NCBI RefSeq assembly: GCF_001905385.1
Contig: NZ_LIPF01000001.1
Location: 1,106,765-1,170,764 of the forward strand
Direction of reading: 5' to 3'
Length of the DNA: 64,000 nt
Source of the DNA: Streptomyces sp. CB02414
GTDB lineage: Bacteria > Actinomycetota > Actinomycetes > Streptomycetales > Streptomycetaceae
Part shown: positions 9,986 to 18,567 of the stretch, one piece after another
Numbering within the stretch: position 1 is the first letter of the stretch
Layout: each line of letters starts with the position of its first letter
The notes under the pieces: model-generated
What the model saw: the letters and a program-made list of their open reading frames with translations, nothing else
What the model was told of the DNA's origin: nothing
Database searches by the model: none
Program-made: the position numbers and the translations under genes

Positions 9986-10140
9986 GTCTTCTCCTCCTCG
10001 TACGGTGCGACGGCCCTCCCCGCGTGGACGGGGGCACCCCGGTGGAGTGGGCCACCGTCCATTGTCCCGCGCCCGCGCAAGTGGGCGTCCGGCCCGGCGG
10101 GTGCCGGACCGGACGCGGAGGAGGAGAGGACGCGACGCCG

Positions 10141-11706
10141 CTAACCGGCGTAGGTCTCGAACTCGGCGACCTTCGGGGTGCCCGAGGCGCCGGTGATCTG
10201 GAAGGTGATCTTCTCCAGGGATACCGCCGGGAAGGTGATGACGCCCGCTCCGCTGCCGGAGGCCAGGACGGCGCCGGTGTCGTGGTTCACGACCCGGTAG
10301 GAGCCGATGGTGCCCTCGGAGCCGGCTGCCTCCCGGATGTTGATCTTCGAGACGGTGGTGGCGTCGCCCCACTTGACCGAGACGGAGCCGGTGGTGCCGT
10401 CCGGCGACCAGTAGGTGCTCGGGTCACCGTCGCGGACGTCGCCGTAGCTGGTGCCGTCGGCCTTGGAGGAGCCGTCGGAGCCGGCGCCGATGCTGAGGTT
10501 GGTGCCGGTAGGCGGGTCGGTCGGGTCCGGCGTGGGGTCCGTCGGGTCCGGTGTGGGGTCGGTGGGGTCCGGCGTCGGGTCGGTCGGGTCGGGCGTCTGC
10601 GGCGTGCAGTTGCCGTCGGAGACCTTCAGGCCCTTGTTCGCGCCGGCCGTGCTGTTCACCACGCCGGGCACGCAGGAGGCGTCGTCGAGGGTGAAGGCGT
10701 ACGGGACGGAGACCGTGGTGTTGGACTGCGGGTCGGGGCCGGCCGGGTTGTTGTCCCCCTCCGGCTCGGACCAGGTGACGTTGTCGTAGATGTTGCCGCT
10801 GACCTGCCAGGAGCCGGCCTGGTCGGTGTAGAAGGTGCCGAGGACGTCCTTGGAGTCCTCGAAGTAGTTGTGGTCCACCTTGGCCTTGGCGCCGGCCCGG
10901 GAGTTGATGCCGGACTCGTTCAGGCTCTTGTAGTGGTTGTTGTACATGTGGGCGATCCCGCCGCGCAGGAGGGGGGCGCGGGAGTCGATGTTCTCGTACA
11001 GGTTGTGGTGGAAGGTGACGTAGCCGTTGGAGCGGTCGGACTCGCTGGAGCCGATCAGGCCGCCGCGGCCGGAGTTGCGCAGGGTGCTGTAGGACAGGGT
11101 CACGTACTGGGTGTTGTCCTTCATGTCGAAGAGGCCGTCGTAGCCCTCCGACTCCCCGCCCGATGCCTCCAGGGTGGTGTGGTCGACCCAGACGTTGCGA
11201 ACGTCGCTCTCCATGCCGATGGCGTCGCCGCCGTTGGAGGTGGGCGAGCCGGACTTCTTGACGTTCCGGACCGTCACGTTCTGGATGATGATGTTGCTGG
11301 ACTCCCGGATGTGGATGCCCAGTTGGTCGAAGACGGCGCCGCTGCCGACGCCGACGATGGTGACGTTGCTGATCTGCTTGAGCTCGATCTTGTCGGCCGC
11401 GGTGCTGCAGCTGTCGCCGGACACCTTGGTGGTGTTGCCGTGGTTGATGGTGCCCTCGACCTCGATGGTGATCGGGGTGCTGCTGCTGGCGCGGCCGCAC
11501 AGGGCCTCGTGGATCTGGGTTCCGGTGGTCGCCCGGACCGTCTGGCCGCCCGCGCCGCCGGTCGTGCCGCCGTTCTGGGTCGCGTACCCGGTGGCGCCGC
11601 CGGCCGCCGCCGCGGCCTCGGGCATGGACAGCACCACACCGGTCGCCGCCGCGACGGCCAACGTGGCCAGCGCGGCGTGGAGTCGCAGCGCGACTGGTCG
11701 TCTCAT
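10141..11706 (-). CDS. Secreted pectate lyase (PL1) with repeat linker and C-terminal beta-domain
   Basis: 521 aa. A signal peptide (MRRPVALRLHAALATLAVAA, cleavage near AEAAAAA) is followed by a PL1 parallel beta-helix at about 45-360: GYDGLFDMKDNTQYVTLSY carries Ca2+-binding Asp residues and SRAPLLRGGIAHMYNNHYK is a conserved core motif. A linker of repeated TDPTPDP units at about 372-400 leads to a discoidin-like (F5/8 type C) domain of about 120 residues ending KVAEFETYAG, probably carbohydrate-binding. It cleaves polygalacturonate by beta-elimination outside the cell. A LacI-type palindrome lies 71 bp upstream, suggesting sugar-responsive repression. Confidence 0.9.
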   Translation of the reverse strand: MRRPVALRLHAALATLAVAAATGVVLSMPEAAAAAGGATGYATQNGGTTGGAGGQTVRATTGTQIHEALCGRASSSTPITIEVEGTINHGNTTKVSGDSCSTAADKIELKQISNVTIVGVGSGAVFDQLGIHIRESSNIIIQNVTVRNVKKSGSPTSNGGDAIGMESDVRNVWVDHTTLEASGGESEGYDGLFDMKDNTQYVTLSYSTLRNSGRGGLIGSSESDRSNGYVTFHHNLYENIDSRAPLLRGGIAHMYNNHYKSLNESGINSRAGAKAKVDHNYFEDSKDVLGTFYTDQAGSWQVSGNIYDNVTWSEPEGDNNPAGPDPQSNTTVSVPYAFTLDDASCVPGVVNSTAGANKGLKVSDGNCTPQTPDPTDPTPDPTDPTPDPTDPTPDPTDPPTGTNLSIGAGSDGSSKADGTSYGDVRDGDPSTYWSPDGTTGSVSVKWGDATTVSKINIREAAGSEGTIGSYRVVNHDTGAVLASGSGAGVITFPAVSLEKITFQITGASGTPKVAEFETYAG

Positions 11707-11776
11707 CCTCGTCTTCCCTTCGTTTTCACATGACAGAACGACAATACTGTCGTGATCATGTCAATCAGACAGTTGG

Positions 11777-11788
11777 GAAAGCGCTTTC
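11777..11788. promoter_or_regulatory. LacI-family-type operator upstream of pectate lyase
   Basis: GAAAGCGCTTTC is a perfect 12-bp palindrome with the central CG step typical of LacI/GalR-family operators. It lies 71 bp upstream of the pectate lyase start. No LacI regulator is encoded in this window, so a distant regulator would act here. Confidence 0.45.
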
Positions 11789-11914
11789 TGAGCGTGAGAA
11801 TAGGGTGCACCCCAACACCTGACAAGGGTTCAGTTGATTTCAGGTAGCCGCACAGTGGATACATACATGAACCACACCACCACCGATGTGCGCCCCGAAC
11901 GCAGCTGCGGTACG

Positions 11915-12033
11915 CTCAAGCTGCCTGATCACGGGGTCAACCCCCAAGAACCGGCAGTGCGTTGGTGGTCCAAGGAAAGACGCCCCACTTCCCGTGGGGA
12001 AATGCAGGTGCAAGGCCTGCCCAGCGCTCCAGG
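11915..12033 (+). ncRNA. Candidate structured non-coding RNA
   Basis: No coding sense is visible. CTGCC (11921) pairs with GGCAG (11953) around a GGGG-TCAA-CCCC hairpin. GCGTTGG (11959-11965) pairs with CCAGCGC (12021-12027), enclosing two perfect hairpins: CCCCAC/GTGGGG (11983-11999) and GCAGG/CCTGC (12004-12020). A 38-bp perfect palindrome terminator follows at once. There is no plus-strand gene downstream, so a stand-alone small RNA fits better than a riboswitch. Part of it (GGGGAAATGCAGGTGCAAGG) recalls the cobalamin riboswitch core, but the conserved B12 box is missing. The 5' end is approximate. Confidence 0.5.
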
Positions 12034-12071
12034 GAGAAGCCCGGTTCCGCAGCTGCGGAACCGGGCTTCTC
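12034..12071. terminator. 38-bp perfect palindrome, bidirectional terminator
   Basis: The stretch from 12034 to 12071 is a perfect inverted repeat with 19-nt arms starting GAGAAGCCCGGTTCCGCAG and no extra loop bases. It lies 16 bp beyond the stop of the minus-strand gene at 12088 and directly after the structured stretch on the plus strand, so it can end transcripts from both sides. Confidence 0.8.
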
Positions 12072-12087
12072 GCGTGTCACGGGCCTC

Positions 12088-12819
12088 TCAGGCCTGCACC
12101 ACCGGCTCCCGCGTGAACAGCGCGCCCAGCTCGGGGGCGTTGACCCGGCGGTCCGCCAGGCGCAGGCCCTCCCAGACGGTGACCTGGTTGGCCGTGAGGA
12201 CCGGCTTGCCCAGCTCCTTCTCCAGGGCCGGGATGTGGGCCACCGAGTGCAGGGCCGTGTCCGGGAGGAGGACCGCCTCGGCGTCCGGGCGGTCGGCGGA
12301 GCGGGCCAGGGCCAGCACCTCCGGCTCGCCCCAGGTGCCGACCTCCGCCGCCGTGATGATCCCGGAGCTGACGACGTCGGTCACCCCGATGCCGGCGGCG
12401 CCGAGGAAGTCCGCGAAGAGCCGCGCCACGTCGTCCGGGTAGGTCGCGCCGATCGCGACCCGCCCGAGCCCCAGCTCCTTCGCCGCGTGCACGAAGGCGA
12501 AGGAGGTCGAGGAGGCCGGGAGGCCCGCCGACTGGGCCAGCGCGCGCACCTGCTCCCGGGCGCCATCCCAGCCGTGCACGAAACTGCCGCTGGTGCAGGC
12601 CCACACCACCGCGTCGGCGCCCGACAGCCGCAGCTCCTCCACGCCGGCCGCCAGCCGCCGCGGTGAGCCCATCTCCAGCAGGGCGTCCACCCGGTGCGCG
12701 TCCTCGCCGATGTCCGTGTGCACCAGGTCCACCCGGATGTCGCTGCCCAGGAGCTGCTCGATGCGTGGATAGTCGTCCTCGCCGGAGTGGCCCGGGTACA
12801 GGAATCCCAGTGCTGTCAT
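12088..12819 (-). CDS. Asp/Glu racemase superfamily protein (EutA / maleate isomerase-like), second gene
   Basis: 243 aa. It starts MTALGFLYPGHSGEDDYPRI. The two catalytic cysteines of the superfamily appear once clearly (VVWACTSGSFVHGWDG); the second expected position reads VLTANQVTVWEGLRLA, with no cysteine before it. The family includes maleate cis-trans isomerase, arylmalonate decarboxylase and EutA of ectoine breakdown. ATG 12819 overlaps the stop of the upstream paralogue (ATGA), so the pair is one operon and may form a heteromer. The neighbourhood suggests a role in small-molecule catabolism. Exact chemistry is not readable. Confidence 0.8.
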   Translation of the reverse strand: MTALGFLYPGHSGEDDYPRIEQLLGSDIRVDLVHTDIGEDAHRVDALLEMGSPRRLAAGVEELRLSGADAVVWACTSGSFVHGWDGAREQVRALAQSAGLPASSTSFAFVHAAKELGLGRVAIGATYPDDVARLFADFLGAAGIGVTDVVSSGIITAAEVGTWGEPEVLALARSADRPDAEAVLLPDTALHSVAHIPALEKELGKPVLTANQVTVWEGLRLADRRVNAPELGALFTREPVVQA

Positions 12820-13685
12820 GTCCACCCTTCCTGCTGCTGATCCGTGTCCGGGCCGTCCGAGACGCCCGGCATGTCCGCCACCGCCGGTCCGACCGAACCC
12901 GCCACCGCGGGACCGGCCGGTCCCGGCACCACGGGACCGGTGCGCGCCGACGGGTCGGTCAGCGCCTGGTACGGCCCCACCGCAGGGGTACCCAGCCGGC
13001 GCAGCGCCGCCCACATCGTCACTTGGTTGGCCGAGATCACCGGGATCCGCAGCTCGGCCTCCAGCTGCGGGATGACGTCGTACGTGGGGAGGTTGGTGCA
13101 GGAGATGAACAGGGCGTCGGCCGACCCCTCGGCCGGTACCGCCTGGCGCGCCATGTCGGCCACGTCGCGGTACGGGACCTTCCAGATGTGCCGGGTCAGG
13201 CCCATGAAGGCGCAGCCGGTGACGGCGACGCCGGCCTCGGCGACGTACGCCTCCAGCGCCCGGGTCACCGAGACGGTGTACGGCGTCACCAGCGCGACCC
13301 GGCGTACGCCCAGCTCGGCCAGCGCGTCCAGGAGCGCGCCGGAGGTGGTCACGGACGGGACCGCGCCCGCCCAGGTCATCGCCTCGCACATCGCGCGTTC
13401 ACCGGCGATGCCGCCGACGAAGCTGCCCGAGGTGCAGGCGTAGGCGACGACCTCGGGGGCGATGGCGTTGAGGGTGCGCACCGCCTCGCCGAGCGTCTCG
13501 TGTTCGCTGACCATGCGCGCGAGGTCCAGACTGACCTCGACGGGCACAAAAGGGGTTCGGGTCATGTGGAGCGAGACCTCGTCGGGCACCCATCGCCACA
13601 GCTCGCGATCGAGTGCGAAGTCGAACGGGGCGACCACGCCGACCCCGCGTTGCGGAGCTGGTCCGCCCAGAAAGGAGATGTCCAT
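12816..13685 (-). CDS. Asp/Glu racemase superfamily protein (arylmalonate decarboxylase / EutA-like), first gene
   Basis: 289 aa. MDISFLGGPAPQRGVGVVAP begins the domain; VVAYACTSGSFVGGIAGE carries the first catalytic Cys, and DALFISCTNLPTYDVIPQLE carries the second, so this copy keeps both while its downstream paralogue seems to lack one. A Pro/Gly/Ala-rich tail of about 50 residues (TGPVVPGPAGPAVAGSVGP) extends beyond the normal family end. ATG 13685 is preferred; a GTG at 13703 is possible. It is the first gene of a two-gene operon and divergent from the dehydrogenase at 13920, so one promoter region of 234 bp serves both. Confidence 0.82.
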   Translation of the reverse strand: MDISFLGGPAPQRGVGVVAPFDFALDRELWRWVPDEVSLHMTRTPFVPVEVSLDLARMVSEHETLGEAVRTLNAIAPEVVAYACTSGSFVGGIAGERAMCEAMTWAGAVPSVTTSGALLDALAELGVRRVALVTPYTVSVTRALEAYVAEAGVAVTGCAFMGLTRHIWKVPYRDVADMARQAVPAEGSADALFISCTNLPTYDVIPQLEAELRIPVISANQVTMWAALRRLGTPAVGPYQALTDPSARTGPVVPGPAGPAVAGSVGPAVADMPGVSDGPDTDQQQEGWT

Positions 13686-13919
13686 GGCACGCACCGACCT
13701 CACACTGTGAGAGGAGACGACAACGCACCGTACGCACGGCCGTGTTGACGAAGGTAGGTTCTGGTGCGAGCGTGGTCAATCCGCCCGCGTCATTCCCAGG
13801 TCAACAGCCGGTTCCGTCCCCCGTCAACCCGTTCCGAGCACCCGTGCGACGCGCTCTCGCGACCGCCGTGCGACGCACCGGTGCGCCCTCCCGTGCGACC
13901 CCCGGAGACAGACCCGCCG

Positions 13920-14906
13920 ATGACCACGTCCACACCCCCCACGCACCCGTCCGCGCTCACGTCCGCGCCCACCCTCCTCGTGCTCGACGCCGAGCCGCTC
14001 CCCCGGCTGGGCCGGCTCACCGGCCGGGCGCGGATCGAGCACGCCGACGAGTCGACGCTCGCCGAGCGGCTGCCGCACGCCGACGTGCTGCTCGTGTGGG
14101 ACTTCACCTCGCACGCCGTGCGGAAGGCGTGGCCGGGGGACGCCCCGCGCCCGCGCTGGGTGCACACCGCGAGCGCCGGCGTGGACCACCTGATGTGCCC
14201 GGAGCTGGCCGCGTCGGACACGGTGGTGACCAACGCGCGCGGCGTCTTCGACCAGCCGATCGCCGAGTACGTCGCCGCACTCGTCCTGGCGATGGCCAAG
14301 GACCTGCCCACCACGCTGCGGTTGCAGGGCGAGCGCACCTGGCGGCACCGCGAGACGCTGCGGGTGGCCGGAACCCGCGCCTGCGTGGTCGGTTCGGGGC
14401 CGATCGGGCGGGCGATCGCGCAGACGCTGAAGGCGCTCGGCATCACGGTCGCGCTGGTCGGCCGCACCGCCCGTCCCGGTGTCCACGGGCCGGGCGAGCT
14501 GGACCGGCTGCTGACCCGCGCCGACTGGGTGGTCGCGGCGGCGCCGCTGACCGACGACACGCGCGGCATGTTCGACGCCCGGCGGTTCGGCGTGATGCAG
14601 CCGTCCGCGCGGTTCGTGAACGTGGGGCGCGGTCAGCTGGTCGTCGAGGACGATCTCGCCGAGGCGCTGACCAGCCGCTGGATCGCGGGCGCCGCCCTGG
14701 ACGTGCTGAGCCACGAGCCGCTCGCCGCCGACAGCCCGCTGTGGGACGTACCCGATCTGATCGTCTCGCCGCACATGAGCGGGGACGTGATCGGCTGGCG
14801 GGACGAACTCGGGGCGCAGTTCGTGGAGTTGTTCGAGAGCTGGGCGGCCGGCGAGCCACTGGCGAACGTGGTCGACAAGAAGCGTGGATACGTGCCCGGA
14901 CACTGA
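13920..14906 (+). CDS. D-isomer-specific 2-hydroxyacid dehydrogenase
   Basis: 328 aa from ATG 13920, preceded by CGGAGA. The catalytic-domain part has TASAGVDHLM and the NAD-binding domain has a GSGPIGRAIAQTL dinucleotide loop, slightly variant from GxGxxG. Catalytic residues fall in FVNVGRGQLV (Arg), DVLSHEPL (Glu) and IVSPHMSG (His), the standard Arg-Glu-His set. It interconverts a 2-keto acid and a D-2-hydroxy acid with NAD(P). It lies 23 bp upstream of the amidase in the same direction and belongs to the surrounding catabolic block. Confidence 0.88.
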   Translation: MTTSTPPTHPSALTSAPTLLVLDAEPLPRLGRLTGRARIEHADESTLAERLPHADVLLVWDFTSHAVRKAWPGDAPRPRWVHTASAGVDHLMCPELAASDTVVTNARGVFDQPIAEYVAALVLAMAKDLPTTLRLQGERTWRHRETLRVAGTRACVVGSGPIGRAIAQTLKALGITVALVGRTARPGVHGPGELDRLLTRADWVVAAAPLTDDTRGMFDARRFGVMQPSARFVNVGRGQLVVEDDLAEALTSRWIAGAALDVLSHEPLAADSPLWDVPDLIVSPHMSGDVIGWRDELGAQFVELFESWAAGEPLANVVDKKRGYVPGH

Positions 14907-14929
14907 CGTCCCTGGAAACGGGAGGGTGC

Positions 14930-16345
14930 ATGACCGACCTCACGGAGCTGACCGCCGTACAGCTCGTCGACGGCTACCGCAAGGGTGATTTCAGCCCGGT
15001 GGATGTCACCCGTTCGGCCCTGGAGCGGGCCGAACGGATCCAGCCGGAGCTGAACGCGTTCGTCCGGCTGACCGGCGAGGAGGCGCTGGAGCAGGCCCGG
15101 CGGTCCGAGGAGCGGTGGCGGCGCGGGGAGCCGGGCGGGCGGCTGGACGGGGTGCCGGTCACCGTGAAGGACATCCTGCTCACGCGGGGGCACCCGACCC
15201 TGCGCGGCTCCCGGGCGGTCTCCCCGGACGGTCCGTGGGACGAGGACGCGCCCTCCGTCGCCCGGCTGCGCGAGCACGGCGCCGTGTTCATCGGCAAGAC
15301 GACGACGCCCGAGTACGGCTGGAAGGGCGTGACGGACTCGCCGCTGTCCGGCGTGACCCGCAACCCGCACGACCCGAGCCGCACGGCGGGCGGCTCCAGC
15401 GGGGGCGCGGGGGCGGCCGTCGCGCGCGGGGCGGGTCCGCTGGCGCTCGGCACGGACGGCGGGGGCAGCGTGCGCATCCCCGCCTCCTTCTGCGGGATCT
15501 TCGGCCTGAAACCGACGTACGGCAGGGTGCCGCTCTACCCGGCGAGCGCGTTCGGCACCCTCGCGCACGTCGGCCCGATGACCCGGGACGCGGCGGACGC
15601 GGCGCTGATGCTGGACGTGATCGGCACGCCCGACGCCCGGGACTGGTCGGCGCTGGGCCCGGCGCCCGGGTCGTACACGGACGCGCTCGCCGAAGGGGTG
15701 CGGGGCCTGCGGGTGGCGTACTCGCCCTCGCTCGGCGGGCAGGTGGCGGTGCGTCCCGCGGTGGCTCGCGCGGTGCGGCGCGGCGTGGAGCGGCTGGCGG
15801 AGCTGGGCGCGTACGTGACGGAGAGCGACCCGGACTTCACGGACCCGGTGGACGCCTTCCACACCCTGTGGTTCAGCGGGGCGGCCCGCGTGGTGCAGCA
15901 CCTGAGGGCGGGACAGCGGGAGCTGCTCGACCCGGGGCTGCGGGACGTCGTCGGCGCGGGGGCGCGGTACTCGGCACTGGACTACCTGGCCGCGGTGGAC
16001 ATCCGGATGGAGCTGGGCCGGCGGATGGGCCGCTTCCACGAGGCGTACGACCTGCTGGTCACGCCGACACTGCCCATCACGGCGTTCGAGGCGGGAGCCG
16101 AGGTCCCCAAGGGCTCGGGGCACCGGCGGTGGACGGGGTGGACGCCGTTCACCTACCCGTTCAACCTGACCCAGCAGCCCGCGGCGACCGTGCCGGTGGG
16201 GAGCGACGGGGACGGGCTGCCGATCGGTCTGCAACTGGTGGCGGCCCGCCACCGGGACGACCTGGTCCTGCGGGCCGCACACGCGCTGTACGAGTCGGGC
16301 CCGCCCGCCTCGCGTCCGGCTTCGCCTACGCCCGCCGGAAGCTGA
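14930..16345 (+). CDS. Amidase-signature family amidase
   Basis: 471 aa from ATG 14930 with GGGAGGG just upstream. The amidase signature is complete: catalytic Lys in GVPVTVKDILL, cis-Ser and nucleophile region in RTAGGSSGGAGAAVA, then ALGTDGGGSVRIPASFCG. Length and order are typical of AtzF/GatA-type hydrolases. It is co-directional with the dehydrogenase and probably hydrolyses an amide intermediate of the same pathway. The last 20 bp overlap the convergent DUF3830 gene. Confidence 0.9.
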   Translation: MTDLTELTAVQLVDGYRKGDFSPVDVTRSALERAERIQPELNAFVRLTGEEALEQARRSEERWRRGEPGGRLDGVPVTVKDILLTRGHPTLRGSRAVSPDGPWDEDAPSVARLREHGAVFIGKTTTPEYGWKGVTDSPLSGVTRNPHDPSRTAGGSSGGAGAAVARGAGPLALGTDGGGSVRIPASFCGIFGLKPTYGRVPLYPASAFGTLAHVGPMTRDAADAALMLDVIGTPDARDWSALGPAPGSYTDALAEGVRGLRVAYSPSLGGQVAVRPAVARAVRRGVERLAELGAYVTESDPDFTDPVDAFHTLWFSGAARVVQHLRAGQRELLDPGLRDVVGAGARYSALDYLAAVDIRMELGRRMGRFHEAYDLLVTPTLPITAFEAGAEVPKGSGHRRWTGWTPFTYPFNLTQQPAATVPVGSDGDGLPIGLQLVAARHRDDLVLRAAHALYESGPPASRPASPTPAGS

Positions 16346-16820
16346 GGGTCTCCCCCGCCGCTCCCGTGCGCCACAGGTCGTTACAGGCCTCGGCCATCGC
16401 GTCGAGGCCCTCGGTGACACGGCCCCAGACGGTGCCGGGCACCCAGCCGACGTCTCCGTTCAGGAGCAGGTTGTTGCGCTCGTAGAAAAGGGCGAGGTCG
16501 ACGAGGGTGGTGCCCGGCCGGACCTCGCGGTCGTAGCCGTACGCCTTGGTTCCCAACTCGGCACCCGCGAAGGCGAAATAGCACAGGTCGCCCGGAATGG
16601 GCGTCACGGTGGGGTTCTCCAGCGGTGGTTCGGATGCCGCGAAGGGTTGAAAGAGGGCGTAGATCTCGTTACGGGCGTATTTGGCGTGATACACGTCGCC
16701 GCCCAGGGGGAGCGCGTCCCAGACCGCCGCGCAGGTGATCGGGGCCCGGTCGTCCAGCAGTTGGGCCCGGCAGGTGATTCCGCGTTTGACCAGCGAGACT
16801 TCGATGTAGCGATCAGCCAT
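16326..16820 (-). CDS. DUF3830 family protein
   Basis: 164 aa. It begins MADRYIEVSLVKRGITCRAQ; conserved family pieces include HAKYARNEIYALFQPFA and YERNNLLLNGDVGWVPG. DUF3830 resembles cyclophilin-like folds and is often encoded beside amidase, racemase-superfamily and amino-acid transporter genes, as here. ATG 16820 is preceded closely by GGAGGGC; an ATG 9 nt upstream is an alternative. It is divergent from ehuB. Its biochemical role is unknown. Confidence 0.8.
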   Translation of the reverse strand: MADRYIEVSLVKRGITCRAQLLDDRAPITCAAVWDALPLGGDVYHAKYARNEIYALFQPFAASEPPLENPTVTPIPGDLCYFAFAGAELGTKAYGYDREVRPGTTLVDLALFYERNNLLLNGDVGWVPGTVWGRVTEGLDAMAEACNDLWRTGAAGETLSFRRA

Positions 16821-16927
16821 GCCCTCCATGGCAGTGCCCCGGGGCGCCGCGGTCAAGGGCGCCGGGCCGAGGTATCGGACTGAAAAAGATCGGCATAACC
16901 GGCCCGGCTTCGGGTAGCTGCGCGCCC

Positions 16928-17857
16928 ATGGCTCCACCACACAGAACCCCTCTACGGGGTATATCCGACCAAAGGTCCACAACAGCCGGACCCACTCGCC
17001 GGTCGCTGCTCGCGGGGGTCGCGGCGCTCGGCGCGCTGGGAGCGGCCGGCTGCTCACGGGTGGCCGCCGGGTCCGGCGTGGAAGGCGGTGACCTTCTCGA
17101 CCGGCTCAAGGCACAGGGCGTGGCCCGGCTCGGCATCGCGGGCGAGATCCCCTTCGGGTACATCGACAAGAACGGTGAGCTGACCGGCGAGGCGCCGGAG
17201 CTGGCGAAGGTCATCTTCAAGCGGCTCGGAGTGGACCGGGTGCAGCCGGTGCCGACGGAGTTCGGCTCCCTCATCCCGGGTCTGGCGTCGCAGCAGTTCG
17301 ACGTGGTGGCGGCCGGGATGTACATCAACCCCGACCGCTGCCAGCAGGTCATCTTCTCGGACCCCGACTACCAGATGCTCGACGCGTACATCGTGCGCAA
17401 GGGCAATCCGCTCGGGCTGCACAACTACAAGGACGTCTTCGAGAAGAAGGCCAAGTTCGCGACCGGCACCGGCTACGCCGAGATCGCCTACGCGGTGGAG
17501 CACGGCATCAAGGAGGACGACATCCTGATCGTCCCCGACCAGGTGGCCGGACTCAACGCCGTCGAGTCCGGGCGCGTGGACGTCTTCGCGGGTACGGCGC
17601 TGACCGTCCGCGAGGTGGTGAAGAAGTCCACCAAGGCCGAGGCGACCGAGCCCTTCTCGCCGATCATCGACGGCAAGCCGAAGGTCGACGGCGGCGGCTT
17701 CGCCTTCCGGCCCAACGAGACCAACCTGCGGGACGCCTTCAACGTCGAGCTGCAGAAGCTCAAGAAGAGCGGCGAACTGCTGCGCATCCTCAAGCCCTTC
17801 GGTTTCACCGAGAACGAGATGACCGATCTGACCGCGAAGGAGCTCTGCGGCGGATGA
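16928..17857 (+). CDS. ehuB: Ectoine/amino-acid ABC transporter substrate-binding lipoprotein
   Basis: 309 aa. The N-terminus has a twin-arginine type start (GPTRRSLLAGVAALG) merging into a lipobox (LGALGAAGC), so it is a lipoprotein anchored outside the membrane. The family 3 solute-binding fold follows: GIAGEIPFGYIDKNGELTGE, FGSLIPGLASQQFDVVAAGM and DAYIVRKGNP. The set of binding protein, two permeases and ATPase in this order matches the EhuBCDA ectoine/hydroxyectoine uptake system. Other amino acids cannot be excluded. Its stop overlaps the next gene by 4 nt. Confidence 0.82.
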   Translation: MAPPHRTPLRGISDQRSTTAGPTRRSLLAGVAALGALGAAGCSRVAAGSGVEGGDLLDRLKAQGVARLGIAGEIPFGYIDKNGELTGEAPELAKVIFKRLGVDRVQPVPTEFGSLIPGLASQQFDVVAAGMYINPDRCQQVIFSDPDYQMLDAYIVRKGNPLGLHNYKDVFEKKAKFATGTGYAEIAYAVEHGIKEDDILIVPDQVAGLNAVESGRVDVFAGTALTVREVVKKSTKAEATEPFSPIIDGKPKVDGGGFAFRPNETNLRDAFNVELQKLKKSGELLRILKPFGFTENEMTDLTAKELCGG

Positions 17858-18567
17858 CCTCGGGACTGTGGGAACTCGTACTCCAGGGCGTCTGGGTCAC
17901 CGTCCAGCTGCTCTTCTTCAGCGCGCTGCTGGCCACCGCCGTCTCCTTCGTGATCGGCGTCGGCCGCACCCACCGGCTGTGGGTCGTCCGCTTCCTGTCG
18001 GGCCTCTACACCGAGGTGTTCCGCGGGACCTCGGCGCTGGTGATGATCTTCTGGGTGTTCTTCGTGCTGCCGCCGGCCTTCGGCTGGCAGCTGGTGCCGA
18101 TGTGGGCGGGCACGCTGGCGCTGGGCCTGACCTACGGGGCGTACGGCTCCGAGATCGTGCGCGGCGCGCTCGCCGCGGTCGACCCGGCGCAGAAGGAGGG
18201 CGGCATCGCCCTCAGCTTCACGCCCTGGCAGCGGATGCGGCTGATCCTGCTGCCGCAGGCGGTGCCGGAGATGATCCCGCCCTTCTCCAACCTGCTGATC
18301 GAGCTGCTCAAGGGCACCGCCCTGGTGTCGATCATGGGCATGGGCGACCTGGCGTTCAGCGGCAACCTGGTGCGCCTCGCGCTGCAGGAGAGCGCGGAGA
18401 TCTACACGTACATCCTGCTTATCTACTTCGTGATCGCGTTCCTGCTCACGCGGGTGATGCGCGGTCTGGAGAAGAAGCTGAAGGCGGGCGTCGGGAAGGC
18501 ACCCGTACGCAAGCCCGACACCGAACTGAAGCGCCCTGAGGCGACCAACGTGGGGGGTGCCGTCTGA
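17854..18567 (+). CDS. ehuC: Ectoine/amino-acid ABC transporter permease
   Basis: 237 aa, HisM/GlnP-type permease with about five membrane segments starting LQGVWVTVQLLFFSALLATA. The EAA loop that contacts the ATPase is visible as GGIALSFTPWQRMRLILLPQ. It starts at ATG 17854 inside the stop of ehuB (ATGA) and ends at 18567 inside the start of ehuD, so all genes are translationally coupled. The charged C-terminal tail KKLKAGVGKAPVRKPDTELK is cytoplasmic. Confidence 0.85.
   Translation: MTSGLWELVLQGVWVTVQLLFFSALLATAVSFVIGVGRTHRLWVVRFLSGLYTEVFRGTSALVMIFWVFFVLPPAFGWQLVPMWAGTLALGLTYGAYGSEIVRGALAAVDPAQKEGGIALSFTPWQRMRLILLPQAVPEMIPPFSNLLIELLKGTALVSIMGMGDLAFSGNLVRLALQESAEIYTYILLIYFVIAFLLTRVMRGLEKKLKAGVGKAPVRKPDTELKRPEATNVGGAV

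Noticed and set aside
9028..11733. A 901-codon open frame on the plus strand opposite the hypothetical gene and pectate lyase
   Set aside because: Low-complexity Gly/Val/Arg composition and no motif; it is the GC-frame shadow of the real minus-strand genes.
11915..12033. Cobalamin riboswitch
   Set aside because: Only part of the core resembles it; the B12 box is missing and no B12-related plus-strand gene follows.
13686..13919. A small extra gene in the gap between the racemase and dehydrogenase genes
   Set aside because: Open frames there have no ribosome-binding site or recognisable protein; the gap suits a divergent promoter.
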